A DNA stretch of 64,000 bases. It comes from G965204755 sp965243415. Lineage in GTDB: Bacteria > Acidobacteriota > Vicinamibacteria > Marinacidobacterales > Marinacidobacteraceae. Every line of letters starts with the position of its first letter. The first letter of the stretch is position 1. The stretch is taken from the NCBI GenBank assembly GCA_965243415.1, contig OZ251549.1:682001-746000 (forward strand). Reading direction: 5' to 3'. Shown piece by piece: positions 19,320-28,320 of the stretch. The translations under genes were made by a program, and so were the position numbers. The notes beneath the pieces were generated by a model. The model made no database searches. It saw only the letters and a list, made by a program, of their open reading frames with translations, and had not been told where the DNA came from.

Positions 19320-20015
19320 TCACGCCTCGCGTTCCCCGCGGGCCTTGCCCCACCGCCCGCCGGGGATTATAGAAGGCTCGGCGGCGAGGGCGGCGCGGAG
19401 GAATTCGCGCACCGGGGCCAGCGCCCGGCCCCGGTGGCTGATCCGCTCTTTCTCCTCGAGGGTGAGTTCGGCCATGGTGCGGCCGGACTCCGGCAGTTCG
19501 AAGACCGGGTCGTAGCCGAAGCCGCCGGTCCCCCGGGGGGCGCGGGCGATCCGGCCTTCGACGACGCCGGTGGAGCGGAAGAGGATCCGGCCGGCGGCGG
19601 CGACGGCGCAGGCGGAGCGGTAGCGGGCTTCCCGGCCGGCCTTCCCGCCGGCTGCGGTTCCCGGGGCGCGTTCGTCCACGAGTTCCAGCAGGCGGCGGTT
19701 CTTCTCGGGGTAGGGGGTGTCCCGGCCGAGCCATCGCGCCGAGCGGACTCCCGGTTCGCCGCCGAGGGCGTCCACCTCCAGGCCCGAGTCCTCGGCGAGC
19801 GCCGGCAGGCCGGTGGCCGCGGCGTAGTGGAGCGCCTTGAGCCCGGCGTTCGCCAGGAAACTCGCGGCGTTCTCCTCCGGTTCCGGGGGGACCGGTCCGC
19901 CCAATTCGTCCCGGTCGAGGGCCACCAGTTCCACGCCGGCGCCCCGGAGCGCGGCCCGGATCTCCCGCACCTTACCGGCGTTCCCGGTGGCGAGGAGCAG
20001 CCGGGGAAGGCTCAA
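19320..20015 (-). CDS. rdgB: XTP/dITP diphosphatase (RdgB/HAM1)
   Basis: A house-cleaning pyrophosphatase that removes non-canonical purine triphosphates such as ITP, dITP and XTP. The 231-residue product opens PRLLLATGNAGKVREIRAAL, the hallmark N-terminal motif. ALAEDSGLEVDALGGEPGV and GTGGFGYDPVF, the conserved substrate pocket, follow. MAELTLEEKERISHRGRA is the family C-terminal signature. It has a short extra tail. ATG 20015 lies 10 bp after the GerMN gene stop, so it is the third gene of an amidase-GerMN-rdgB operon. Confidence 0.95.
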   Translation of the reverse strand: MSLPRLLLATGNAGKVREIRAALRGAGVELVALDRDELGGPVPPEPEENAASFLANAGLKALHYAAATGLPALAEDSGLEVDALGGEPGVRSARWLGRDTPYPEKNRRLLELVDERAPGTAAGGKAGREARYRSACAVAAAGRILFRSTGVVEGRIARAPRGTGGFGYDPVFELPESGRTMAELTLEEKERISHRGRALAPVREFLRAALAAEPSIIPGGRWGKARGEREA

Positions 20016-20025
20016 CGGGGAAGGT

Positions 20026-20679
20026 TCACGGGGACGCGGTCTCCGTTCTCGCCAGGAGGCGCGCCGGGGCCCGGCCGAACCCGGAACGGAGGTCGAGATG
20101 CCCGGCGAGCGTGTCCGGCTCCTGCCCTTCCACCAGGAACCGCACTTCGGCGACGGCGGGGAAGTTCTCCACCAGGCTGTGGCTCAGGCTGTACACGGTG
20201 AGTTCCTCGGCGAGAAGGCCCCCGGAGTGGCCGAGGAGCAGCGCGTTCGTGAAGTTGACGACAGCGACGCCCCGCCCGCTGACGAAGACATCGAGCACCT
20301 CGACGCCCGACGGAAAGGTCCCCGAATCGGCCACCACGCGGCGCACCACCGCTTCCGCCTCGCCGCGGGTCGCCGAACCGGGCGGCAGTTCGAAGGTCTG
20401 CGGATGCAGGCGACCGTCGCGGCCCAGCGCGAAGTACTTCGCTTCGGAGGGCGCCGCCGGCGGCAACGCCTCCGCGCCCGCGGGCGCCGGTTCCGCCGCG
20501 GCAGCGGAGCCGGGCGCGCTCTCCTCGGCGGACGCGCCGGTCGCGCCGCCGGCGCCGGTTCCGATCTCCGGGTCGGGGGCGGCGCAGCCGAGCAGTCCGA
20601 AGAGACCCGGCGCGATCAGGAACCGGGCGACGGGGAACCGCGCGCCGGCGCTCCGGGGCGGAGCCGGCGCCGGCCTCAA
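20026..20679 (-). CDS. GerMN-domain lipoprotein
   Basis: About 217 residues. A leader with hydrophobic core FLIAPGLFGLLGC gives a lipobox cysteine, followed by a long Ala/Pro/Glu-rich linker. A GerMN domain fills the last 130 residues (VVRRVVADSGTFPSGVEVL, VAVVNFTNALL, ELTVYSLSHSLVENFP, VRFLVEGQE). GerMN domains bind or act near peptidoglycan in the envelope. The start is TTG 20679, which overlaps the stop of the amidase gene (TTGA) and has GGAG about 8 bases upstream. No ATG or GTG precedes the leader. The overlap with a peptidoglycan amidase suggests joint work in cell-wall remodelling. Confidence 0.83.
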   Translation of the reverse strand: MRPAPAPPRSAGARFPVARFLIAPGLFGLLGCAAPDPEIGTGAGGATGASAEESAPGSAAAAEPAPAGAEALPPAAPSEAKYFALGRDGRLHPQTFELPPGSATRGEAEAVVRRVVADSGTFPSGVEVLDVFVSGRGVAVVNFTNALLLGHSGGLLAEELTVYSLSHSLVENFPAVAEVRFLVEGQEPDTLAGHLDLRSGFGRAPARLLARTETASP

Positions 20680-22223
20680 CGGGAGGCTCCGGTGGGGCGG
20701 AGGGTGACCGCCCGGTAGCGGACGATGCCCGTCGCCAGCGCCCGGGCCGCGGCAGCGGGGAAAGACGGATCCGCGAGCCAGCGGGCGTCCGCCGGGGAGG
20801 TCACATAGCCGAGTTCCACCTGCACCGCCGGCATCGCCGCGCCGCTCAGCACCCGGAGCGGCGCCTGGGCGACCCCGCCGGCGCGGAGCGGCAGGGAGGC
20901 GAGACCGGCGGCGATCGCCTCGGCGAACGCCCGCGACGCCGGGACCTGGCCGTACTGCGCCTGGTCCCAGGGGACGAACGCGGCCGCGCCGCCGCTGCGC
21001 CGGTCGGCGGCCCCCGGGGTGTGGTGATAGACGACGACGCCGGAATCGTTCGGGCTGGGCGAGGCGTTCAGGTGGATGCTGAGGAGCAGGTCGGCGCCGG
21101 CGGCGTTCGCGGTCATCGTCCGGTCGTCCGGCGACACTTCCCGGTCGTCGCTGCGGGTGAGCACCACATCCGCCACATCGAACCCGTATTCCTCGACCAG
21201 GTGGTCGCGGAGCGCTCGCGCCACCGCGAGGGTGACCTCCTTCTCGGCGATCCCGGCCGGCCCGGAGGCGCCGCGGTCGGGGCCGCCGTGGCCCGGGTCT
21301 ATGGCGATGGCGCGGAGGTCCCGGGAGCGGGTCGGCGCCGGCCGGGGCCGGCCGGTTCCGGGGCGCGTCCGCGCCGGCAGGACATCCCCGGAGGAGGAAG
21401 CGGTCGTTCCGGCGCGGATGAGGTCGAGGGCGAAGCGGCCGGGGGAGCGGTGCTGGCGGAGACGGCCGAAGTTCCGGCCGGTGACGATGGTGAGCCGGTA
21501 GTCGTAGCGGGCGCGGTGGAGATCCACCCGCTCCACGACGCCGTCCCGGGGCGCGACCCCCAGGAAGGAGGTCTCCAGGAACGGCGCGGCGATCCGCACC
21601 ACCAGCCGGCCGGATCGCTCCTCGATCTCCATGGGCGCGGCGGTGCGCAGGGTGATCCGGGTGGCGTTCGGCTGCGGGGCGAGGTCCACCTCGAGCGACG
21701 GGTACTCGCCGGCCACCACCAGCACCCGTTCGGCGCCGTCGTAGCGGCTGCCGGCGAGGAGGTCCGGGAGCACCCGGGCCACGAAGTCGAGCGGCACGAA
21801 CCAGCGGCCGCTGCGCCGGCGGCTGGGATTCCGCAGGACCCGGGTGGCCGAGTCCACCGAGACGAAACTGCGTCCGGCGTCGAAGCGGACCACCCGGTCG
21901 CCGATCTCGACCGCGACCTGGCGTTCGCCGCGGCCCGGGGTGACCGTCGCGCCGACCGCCGCCGCCAACTCGTCGAGCGCCACCATGTCGGCGCCCTCGA
22001 ACCGGCGCACCGGGATCTCGTCGGCGGCGCCCTGGTGGACCACCCGCAGGACGCTCCGCGGCTGCGCCGGGAGACCGCCGGCGGCGACGGCGGCAGGGAG
22101 AACCGCGGCGAGCCACAGCGCCGCGACCGGCGCGAGGCCCCGGGGCCTCCGGGGAACGCGGCGGCGGAACGCCCGGAACGCCGGCCGGGGAACGGGGGGA
22201 GGGGAGGAGGCGCCGCGGCGCAT
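20676..22223 (-). CDS. N-acetylmuramoyl-L-alanine amidase with AMIN-type N-terminus (AmiC-like)
   Basis: A 515-residue exported amidase that cleaves the amide between MurNAc and the peptide stem. Its signal region is Arg-rich, then hydrophobic (LAPVAALWLAAVLPAAVAAG). The middle contains a copper-amine-oxidase-N-like/AMIN region (residues about 60-280). The Amidase_3 catalytic domain follows, with IDPGHGGPDRGASGP (zinc His), LTRSDDREVSPDDRT, LLSIHLNASPSP (zinc His) and VQVELGYVTSPAD (catalytic Glu region). ATG 22223 is the first start inside the divergent spacer. It heads the amidase-GerMN-rdgB operon. Confidence 0.9.
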   Translation of the reverse strand: MRRGASSPPPVPRPAFRAFRRRVPRRPRGLAPVAALWLAAVLPAAVAAGGLPAQPRSVLRVVHQGAADEIPVRRFEGADMVALDELAAAVGATVTPGRGERQVAVEIGDRVVRFDAGRSFVSVDSATRVLRNPSRRRSGRWFVPLDFVARVLPDLLAGSRYDGAERVLVVAGEYPSLEVDLAPQPNATRITLRTAAPMEIEERSGRLVVRIAAPFLETSFLGVAPRDGVVERVDLHRARYDYRLTIVTGRNFGRLRQHRSPGRFALDLIRAGTTASSSGDVLPARTRPGTGRPRPAPTRSRDLRAIAIDPGHGGPDRGASGPAGIAEKEVTLAVARALRDHLVEEYGFDVADVVLTRSDDREVSPDDRTMTANAAGADLLLSIHLNASPSPNDSGVVVYHHTPGAADRRSGGAAAFVPWDQAQYGQVPASRAFAEAIAAGLASLPLRAGGVAQAPLRVLSGAAMPAVQVELGYVTSPADARWLADPSFPAAAARALATGIVRYRAVTLRPTGASR

Positions 22224-22470
22224 GGAACTCAGGCTGCCGCCGGGAAGCGGAAGCAAGGCAGGATAACGCGGTTCCGACCCCTGCTGGTTGACCTGCCGGT
22301 CGGCCGGCCGGCGGGTCTGCCGGCCGGCCTTCCGAGGCGTCCTCCGGAGCCCGACCGAGGCCGGGAGGAAGGTGTCCGGCCTCCCGCGCCGAACCGCGCG
22401 CGGCGCCCCCGGGACCCGGCGGCGAAGGGGAGGAACCGGGCCGCCTGCCGGATATGCTCCCCGCCCCCCG

Positions 22471-23808
22471 ATGGCGGCAGCAGGATTCCCGATACGGCCT
22501 CCCGACGGCGGCCTCCTGGTGCTGCTCCCGGGGCTCGGCGCGGTCAGCACGACCTTCATCGCCGGGGTGCACGCCATCCGCAAGGGACTGGCGGCGCCGA
22601 TCGGGTCGGTGACCCAGATGGGCACCATCCGGCTGGGCAAACGGACCGAAGGACGGACGCCGCTCATCCGCGACTTCGTCCCGCTGGTCCCGATCGGGGA
22701 TCTCTCCTTCGCGGCCTGGGATGTGTTCGAGGACGACGCCTACACCGCGGCGAAGAAGGCCGGGGTGCTCGAGCCGGCGCACCTCGACCCGGTGCGGGAA
22801 GAACTGGAAGCGGTGCGTCCGATGCCGGCCGTCTTCGACCGCGAGTTCGTCCGGAAACTGGACGGGCCGTTCACCAAGTCCGCGGCCACCAAGATGGACC
22901 TGGCGCAGATGCTCGTCGAGGACATCGAGCGCTCGCGGGAGGCCGCCGGCGCCTCCCGGGCGGTGATGATCTGGTGCGGTTCCACCGAGACCTTCCTCGA
23001 GGAGCGCCCGGTGCACCGGAGTCTGGAGGCCTTCGAGCAGGGTCTGCGGGAGAACTCGGCGGAGATCGCGCCGAGCATGATCTACGCCTACGCGGCACTG
23101 CGGAGCGGCATCCCCTACGCGAACGGGGCGCCGAACCTGAGCGCGGACATCCCGGCGCTCCGGGAACTGGCCTCGGAGCGCGGCGCGCCGGTCGGGGGCA
23201 AGGACTTCAAGACCGGGCAGACGCTCATGAAGACCATCCTGGCGCCGGGTCTCAAGGCGCGGATGCTCGGCCTCTCCGGCTGGTTCTCCACGAACATCCT
23301 CGGCAACCGGGACGGCGAAGTCCTCGACGACCCCGGTTCCTTCCGCACCAAGGAAGAGAGCAAACTCAGCGTCCTGGAGCAGATCCTCCAGCCGGACAAG
23401 TACCCCGACCTCTACGGCGACCTCTACCACAAGGTGCGCATCAACTACTACCCGCCGCGCCGCGACAACAAGGAAGGCTGGGACAACATCGACATCTTCG
23501 GCTGGCTCGGCTACGAGATGCAGATCAAGGTGGACTTCCTCTGCCGCGACTCGATCCTCGCCGCCCCGCTGGTGCTCGACCTGGCGCTCTTCCTCGACCT
23601 GTCGTCCCGCGCCGGGCTGAAGGGCACCCAGGAATGGCTGTCCTTCTTCTTCAAGAGCCCGATGAGTCCGCCGGGGGTGTATCCCGAACACGACCTGTTC
23701 ATCCAGCGGAAGAAACTCACCAACACGCTGCGTTTCCTCCGGGGGGAGGAAGTCATCAGCCACCTCGGGGAATACACCCTGGAGACCGCGGACCCGGCGG
23801 AGGCCTGA
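22471..23808 (+). CDS. ino1: Inositol-3-phosphate synthase
   Basis: Converts glucose 6-phosphate to 1D-myo-inositol 3-phosphate in an NAD-dependent reaction, the entry to inositol lipids and other inositol compounds. Marks in the 445-residue product are LLPGLGAVSTTFIAGV at the nucleotide-binding N-terminus, VMIWCGSTETF, then GKDFKTGQTLMKTILAPGL and LSGWFSTNILGNRDGEVL, the conserved catalytic segment, and RINYYPPRRDNKEGWDNIDI. ATG 22471 is 12 bases after a TATGCT sequence that could be a -10, which would make a very short leader. The CDP-alcohol phosphatidyltransferase at 34.6 kb may use its product, by inference. Confidence 0.92.
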   Translation: MAAAGFPIRPPDGGLLVLLPGLGAVSTTFIAGVHAIRKGLAAPIGSVTQMGTIRLGKRTEGRTPLIRDFVPLVPIGDLSFAAWDVFEDDAYTAAKKAGVLEPAHLDPVREELEAVRPMPAVFDREFVRKLDGPFTKSAATKMDLAQMLVEDIERSREAAGASRAVMIWCGSTETFLEERPVHRSLEAFEQGLRENSAEIAPSMIYAYAALRSGIPYANGAPNLSADIPALRELASERGAPVGGKDFKTGQTLMKTILAPGLKARMLGLSGWFSTNILGNRDGEVLDDPGSFRTKEESKLSVLEQILQPDKYPDLYGDLYHKVRINYYPPRRDNKEGWDNIDIFGWLGYEMQIKVDFLCRDSILAAPLVLDLALFLDLSSRAGLKGTQEWLSFFFKSPMSPPGVYPEHDLFIQRKKLTNTLRFLRGEEVISHLGEYTLETADPAEA

Positions 23809-23809
23809 G

Positions 23810-24607
23810 TTGCAGATCTCCCGGGAGCGCTGCGTCGGCTGCGGGAACTGCGTGGCGGTCTGCCCGGTGGCCGCCATCCGGGTGGGGGAGGACGGACGGG
23901 CGGTGGTGGACGCCGACGCCTGCGTCGAGTGCTACACCTGCTACCGGGGTCTCAGCACCGAGCGGCTGAACCCGTTCCTGGTGCGGTCGCTGCGCCGGGT
24001 GCTCGGCTGGTTCCGGCTGCGGTTCGACCCGGAACCGGACATCTGCCCCACTTCCGCGATCGAGCCGCAGGAACTCGCCTGGCCCCGGGTGGTGCGCCGC
24101 GCCTTCAGCGACCCGCTGGTCTCCCACGAGGCCACCGGCGTCCACGGGCGCGGCACCGAGGAAGTGAAGACGAACGATGTGACCGGGCGGGTCGCCGTCG
24201 GCGAGTGCGGGATGACGGTGGAGTTCGGCCGGCCCGGGGTGAGCGCCTCTTTCCGGGACATCGACCGGGTGACGAAGCGGCTGGCGGCGATCGGCGTGGC
24301 CTTCGAGAAGAAGAACCCGGTCACCAACCTGATGCCGGACCCGGCGACGGGGGCGATCCGCGACGATCTGCTCGGGGAACGGGTCCTTTCGGCGATCGTG
24401 GAGATCAAGGTGGCCCTGGAACGGGTTCCGGAGGTGATGGCGGTGGTGGAGGCCGAGGCGGCGGAGTCGGAGACCATCCTCTCCATCGGCGCCGCCACCC
24501 GCTGCGGGGAGGACGGTTCGGACGCGCTCGGCGCCCTGCTGCGCGAGAAGGGCTACACCGCCTTCCGCGGCAAGACGAACCTCGGACTCGGCCGCCCATC
24601 GGCCTGA
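23810..24607 (+). CDS. 4Fe-4S ferredoxin-domain protein with unusual second cluster
   Basis: A 265-residue protein. One standard cluster motif CVGCGNCVAVCPVAAI is followed by a second set CVECYTCYRGL whose expected fourth cysteine comes only about 36 residues later, in DICPTSAIEP. An Arg-rich insertion interrupts the fold. The C-terminal 170 residues (from SDPLVSHEATG) contain TNDVTGRVAVGECGMTVEFG and two long helices, not recognised. TTG 23810 lies just after the inositol-phosphate synthase stop with GGAGG 7 bases upstream, so it is co-transcribed and probably coupled. A role in electron transfer is inferred. The partner enzyme is unknown. Confidence 0.7.
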   Translation: MQISRERCVGCGNCVAVCPVAAIRVGEDGRAVVDADACVECYTCYRGLSTERLNPFLVRSLRRVLGWFRLRFDPEPDICPTSAIEPQELAWPRVVRRAFSDPLVSHEATGVHGRGTEEVKTNDVTGRVAVGECGMTVEFGRPGVSASFRDIDRVTKRLAAIGVAFEKKNPVTNLMPDPATGAIRDDLLGERVLSAIVEIKVALERVPEVMAVVEAEAAESETILSIGAATRCGEDGSDALGALLREKGYTAFRGKTNLGLGRPSA

Positions 24608-24772
24608 CGCCCCCGGGAGCGCCGCGCCGACGCGCCGCGCCGCGACCTCCGGCCGCGTAACGAAGGCCGATTCCGCCGCGGAGGGCCGACTGCGCCAAGT
24701 CGCCGACGGCGCCGGACTCTTCATGGACCGCCTGAAATCGCGACCAGGAACAAGGGGGTCTGCAACCCGGAC

Positions 24773-26341
24773 ATGGCACTGACCTCCCGCGGCCTGCGGG
24801 GTTCCGCCCCGGCGGCGCCCGGAGTCGGCCGGTCTTCCCGCGGGAGGACCGGGGGCAGGCCCGGCCGCCGGCTGCGGAACACTTTCGTGGCGACACCCAC
24901 CGCGGCCGTACGCGCCACGATCGGCGGCCCTGCCCCTGTCGCCGGTGGCGCCGCTGTCGCCGGCGAACTTGCGACGGCGCGCCTCGCGGACACCCGACAC
25001 GCCTTCGCCGCCCTCACCGAACCGTCGTCGCGGCGAGCGGGCCTCCCGCTCCGCGCCGTCCAGGGAGCGCCCGGAGCGCCCTTCGCCGCCCTCGCCGAGC
25101 AATCGGGGCAAGCGGACCGGGTGTTCGAGAGAAACACCGATCTCCGGCTTCGAGCGCGAATTCGACCGGAGGCCGCACCGACAGCGTTCCGGGCCGAGGA
25201 CTCCGAGGGTCCGGCGCCGGGTGGTGGCCGCCGGGCGCGGAACGCGGTTCGCCGCCTGGCGCCGGGCCTCGCCTTCCTCGTCTCGGCGCTGCTCGGCGGC
25301 GTCGGGTGCGACTCCGGCGACCCCGCGCCGACACCGCCGACCGCTCCCGCGCCGGCCCCGACCCAGCCCCCGCCTCCCTGCGCCGAGGCCTGCACCACCG
25401 AGGGCCGCGTCCTGGACTTCGGCTTCTACTCCGACTACGCCCCGCTCAGGTACAGCGCTGACCCGGAACCGGGCTCGTCCGGGTTCGACACGCACCGGGG
25501 GTACGAAGCCGACCTGCTGGATGCGCTCGAAGCGATGGAGGGCGCCGCACTCCGGTTCTCCCGGAAGGGCATCGGGGTCTGGACCGGGATCTGGCTCCGC
25601 GCGGCGACGCCCGACTACGACTTCATCGGCGGCGGCATCACCATCCTCGACAGCCGCACCCGCGACGCCTCCGGGGAGGTGGTCGTGCGGTTCACTTCCG
25701 GGCATGTGGCCGACCGGCACTCGCTCCTGGTCCGCGCCGCCGACGCCTCCCGGATCGCCGCCTACGACGACCTCGACTCCTCGGTGAGAGTCGGCGTCCT
25801 CGCCGGCGCCCGGGGCGAAGGGCGACTCCTCCGACTCACCGGCCTCGCCGACGAGGAGGGCGTCCTCGTCGCCGGCGCCCGCCTCACGACGGCGACCGGC
25901 GAAGTCGTCACCGACGGGACCGCCGCGTTCACGATCAGCCCCTCGCTCGTCTCGGAGAGCCTCCGGGAGCGCCGGGCGCTCTACCCGCCGAGGGAGGACC
26001 TGCCGCAGGTCGTCTTCCATCCGGGGGACACGACGGTGGAGGAGATGCTGGCCGCGCTCCGCGACGGAACGACGGACGCCATCGCCCGGGGGCAGATCGC
26101 GAACCTCGGCGCCGCCGCCGCCGACCCGACGCTCGTGGTCACGGCGCTGGACGACCTCGCCGAGTACGGCGGCTTCGCCTTCCCCGTGGGGGACACGGAA
26201 CTCCTCGCCTGCGTGGACGAGAAACTCCGCTACCTCGCCGACGACCTCCGTCTCGGCTACCCCGAATGGCAGGCGAACGCGGGGGTCTTCCGCGAACGCG
26301 CCGAAGCCTGGGTCTGCGCCGAAGCAGCGACGACCCCGTAA
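24773..26341 (+). CDS. Solute-binding lipoprotein (SBP family 3-like), paralog 1
   Basis: Periplasmic amino-acid-type binding protein anchored as a lipoprotein. The mature part begins after LAFLVSALLGGVGC and a Pro-rich linker. Then come CAEACTTEGRVLDFGFYSDY, HRGYEADLLDALEAMEG (family 3 GYE/DxDL motif), PDYDFIGGGITI, a hinge near residue 330, and paired cysteines in LLACVDEKLRYL and WVCAEA. It is about 55-60% identical by eye to the next gene. ATG 24773 gives a 150-residue Arg/Ala-rich extension before the leader. GTG 25121 is a more likely start, and the extension resembles decayed spacer. No permease or ATPase gene is adjacent. The ligand is unknown. Confidence 0.75.
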   Translation: MALTSRGLRGSAPAAPGVGRSSRGRTGGRPGRRLRNTFVATPTAAVRATIGGPAPVAGGAAVAGELATARLADTRHAFAALTEPSSRRAGLPLRAVQGAPGAPFAALAEQSGQADRVFERNTDLRLRARIRPEAAPTAFRAEDSEGPAPGGGRRARNAVRRLAPGLAFLVSALLGGVGCDSGDPAPTPPTAPAPAPTQPPPPCAEACTTEGRVLDFGFYSDYAPLRYSADPEPGSSGFDTHRGYEADLLDALEAMEGAALRFSRKGIGVWTGIWLRAATPDYDFIGGGITILDSRTRDASGEVVVRFTSGHVADRHSLLVRAADASRIAAYDDLDSSVRVGVLAGARGEGRLLRLTGLADEEGVLVAGARLTTATGEVVTDGTAAFTISPSLVSESLRERRALYPPREDLPQVVFHPGDTTVEEMLAALRDGTTDAIARGQIANLGAAAADPTLVVTALDDLAEYGGFAFPVGDTELLACVDEKLRYLADDLRLGYPEWQANAGVFRERAEAWVCAEAATTP

Positions 26342-26770
26342 CGCCGCTGCGGGCGCGTCGCGAGGCAGATACGCCGCGGCGCGCGCCGGAAGGAACCACC
26401 CGGCGCCATTCCCGTCGGTCCCTCCCTGCTTGCGGCTCCCGAAACGACCGGCGACGCATCCACGGACCGGATGGTCGAGGCGGAATCGCCGGCTCCGTCC
26501 GCGATGGAAGGCAGCCCCGACTCCGCCGCGGCGCGGACGAGACGCCGCCGTCTCACCGGCGCCCGCAGGCCAGGCCACCCCGAATGGCAAGCGAACCCGC
26601 CCGTCTTCCGGAGACGAGCCGAGGCCGGGACTGCGCCGACGGAGCGACGGCTCCGTGAACGCTGCATCGAGCGCGTCGCGAGGAGATCCCCGCGGCGCGC
26701 GGCGAGACGAGCCGCTCGGCGGCCTTCGCCCTCCCGAACGGCCGGCGACGCCTCCGGTCCGCGCCGGCGA
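26261..26770. repeat. 318-bp tandem duplication of a gene end plus spacer
   Basis: CCCGAATGGC at 26261, inside the last codons of the binding-protein gene, recurs at 26579. GCGCGTCGCGAGG at 26353, just after the stop, recurs at 26671. Both are offset by exactly 318 bp. The copy has lost the gene's frame and stop. The rest of the 473-bp spacer up to 26814 belongs to this decayed copy, and no additional gene is seen in it. Confidence 0.88.
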
Positions 26771-26814
26771 CGACCCCGGCCGCGAGAGACCGCCGTGATA
26801 GAAACCGCGCCGCC

Positions 26815-27996
26815 ATGCGACACCTGCGCCGAACGCTGACCGATCCGTCATCTCCGCCCGGGATCCGACCCCCGGAGGGGCCGGGAATCCGCGAACGGCG
26901 CCGCCCCGGAGCGTCGAGCCGCGCCGCGCTCCGGTTCGCCGTTCTCGCGCTGGTGCTCCTGGGCGCTGCCGGCTGCGGCGGAGACGACGACGCCCCGGCG
27001 CCGGCCAGCCCCGCCCCGCCGCCGACCACGCCGGCGCCGCCGGCCCCCGCTCCCTGCGCCGAAGCCTGCACCACCGGCGACCGTGTCCTGAACTACGGCT
27101 TCTTCTCCGACTTCAAACCGCTCAGTTACAGCGAAGACGACACCCACCGCGGCTACGAAGCAGACCTCGTGAGCGCGCTCGAGGAAATGGACGGAGCGGA
27201 ACTCCGGTTCTCCCGGAAGGCCATCGAGGTCTGGGACAGGATCTGGCTGCTCCCGGCGACGCCCGACTACGACCTGGTCGGCGGCGGGATCACGATCCTC
27301 AAAACCCGCACCCGGGACGAGTCCGGCGCGGAGGTCGTCCGCTTCACCTCCGGGCATGTCGCCTTTCGACAGTCGCTCCTGGTACGCGCCGCCGACGCCG
27401 CCGAGATCGCCACCTACGAGGATCTCGACCGCAGCCGGACCGTCGGCGTCCTTTCCGATACGACCGGAGAGGCGCGGCTCCTCCAATTGACCGGGCTCAC
27501 CGACGAGAACGGCGTCCTGACCCCAGACGCCCGGATCACCCTCGCCTCCGGGGAGGTGGTCGTCAGCGACGGGACCGAAGCTTTCACCATCACTTCCGCC
27601 GGTGTCTCGGAGAACCTGGAGGAGCGGCGGCGCCTCGAACCGCCGCGCGATGACCTGCCGCAGGTCGTCTTCTATCCGGACGGCACCGCGGAGGGGACGA
27701 TCCTCGGCGAACTGCGCGACGAGACGATCGACGCCTTCGCCCGAGGAGAGATCGGGAACCGCGACGCCGCGGCGGCGGACCCGGCCTTCGTCGTCACCGC
27801 CCTCGACGAGAACGCCGAACTCGGCGGCTTCGTCTTCGCCGTGGACGACACCGAACTCCACGCCTGCGTGGACGCGAAGGTGAACTACCTCACCGACGAC
27901 CGCAACTTCGGGTACGCCGAGTGGCGGGCGAACCCGACCGTCTTCCGCGAGCGGGCGGACGCCTGGGTCTGCGGCGCCGGCGCTCCGGCGCCGTAA
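26815..27996 (+). CDS. Solute-binding lipoprotein (SBP family 3-like), paralog 2
   Basis: A 393-residue paralog of the preceding gene. The leader core ALVLLGAAGC gives a clean lipobox. It continues with a Pro/Ala linker, CAEACTTGDRVLNYGFFSD, THRGYEADLVSALEEMDG, PDYDLVGGGITI, and the same C-terminal cysteine pair (HACVDAKVNYL, WVCGAG). The matched cysteines suggest two disulfides typical of an exported protein. ATG 26815 is well placed ahead of the leader. The two genes probably arose by tandem duplication and have diverged. They may bind different ligands or act as sensors, since no transporter genes accompany them. Confidence 0.85.
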   Translation: MRHLRRTLTDPSSPPGIRPPEGPGIRERRRPGASSRAALRFAVLALVLLGAAGCGGDDDAPAPASPAPPPTTPAPPAPAPCAEACTTGDRVLNYGFFSDFKPLSYSEDDTHRGYEADLVSALEEMDGAELRFSRKAIEVWDRIWLLPATPDYDLVGGGITILKTRTRDESGAEVVRFTSGHVAFRQSLLVRAADAAEIATYEDLDRSRTVGVLSDTTGEARLLQLTGLTDENGVLTPDARITLASGEVVVSDGTEAFTITSAGVSENLEERRRLEPPRDDLPQVVFYPDGTAEGTILGELRDETIDAFARGEIGNRDAAAADPAFVVTALDENAELGGFVFAVDDTELHACVDAKVNYLTDDRNFGYAEWRANPTVFRERADAWVCGAGAPAP

Positions 27997-28320
27997 CGCT
28001 TCGGCGACCGCCGCTCGGCCGGGCCGCACACCCGGGGCGGCGACCGTGCGGCCCGGACGGCTGCGGGTGTGTCGAAGATCCCGCAGGAGCAGAAGCGGGC
28101 CGGCGCTCCGACGTGTTTCGGCCGGTCGGGGCCGATCAGCCGAACCGGGTCGCTCCCGGGTGGCGGGCGAACCCGATGGTCTTCTCCGAGCGGTCGGATG
28201 CCCGGACCGGAGCGAAACGGCGGCCGAGCGGGAACGCGGTCTTCCGGTCAGTCGCCGCGCAGGATGCGGCAGGCGCGGGTGGTGTTGAAGATCCCGCAGG
28301 AACAGAAGCGGGCCATCGCT
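27921..28320. repeat. Duplicated junction of two convergent gene ends
   Basis: GTGGCGGGCGAACCCGA at 27921 in the end of the binding-protein gene recurs at 28160. GAAGATCCCGCAGGA at 28287 in the end of the convergent minus-strand gene has a copy at 28074. So both gene ends are present twice around the spacer 27997-28247, with offsets of about 239 and 213 bp. Confidence 0.85.

Noticed and set aside
24773..25120. N-terminal 116 codons of the first binding protein as true coding sequence
   Set aside because: They are Arg/Ala-rich, precede the lipoprotein leader by far too much, and have no equivalent in the paralog. GTG 25121 is more likely, although no start could be proved.
26342..26814. Extra small genes between the two binding-protein genes
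   Set aside because: Several short frames exist on both strands, but the sequence is a decayed 318-bp duplicate of the upstream gene end.
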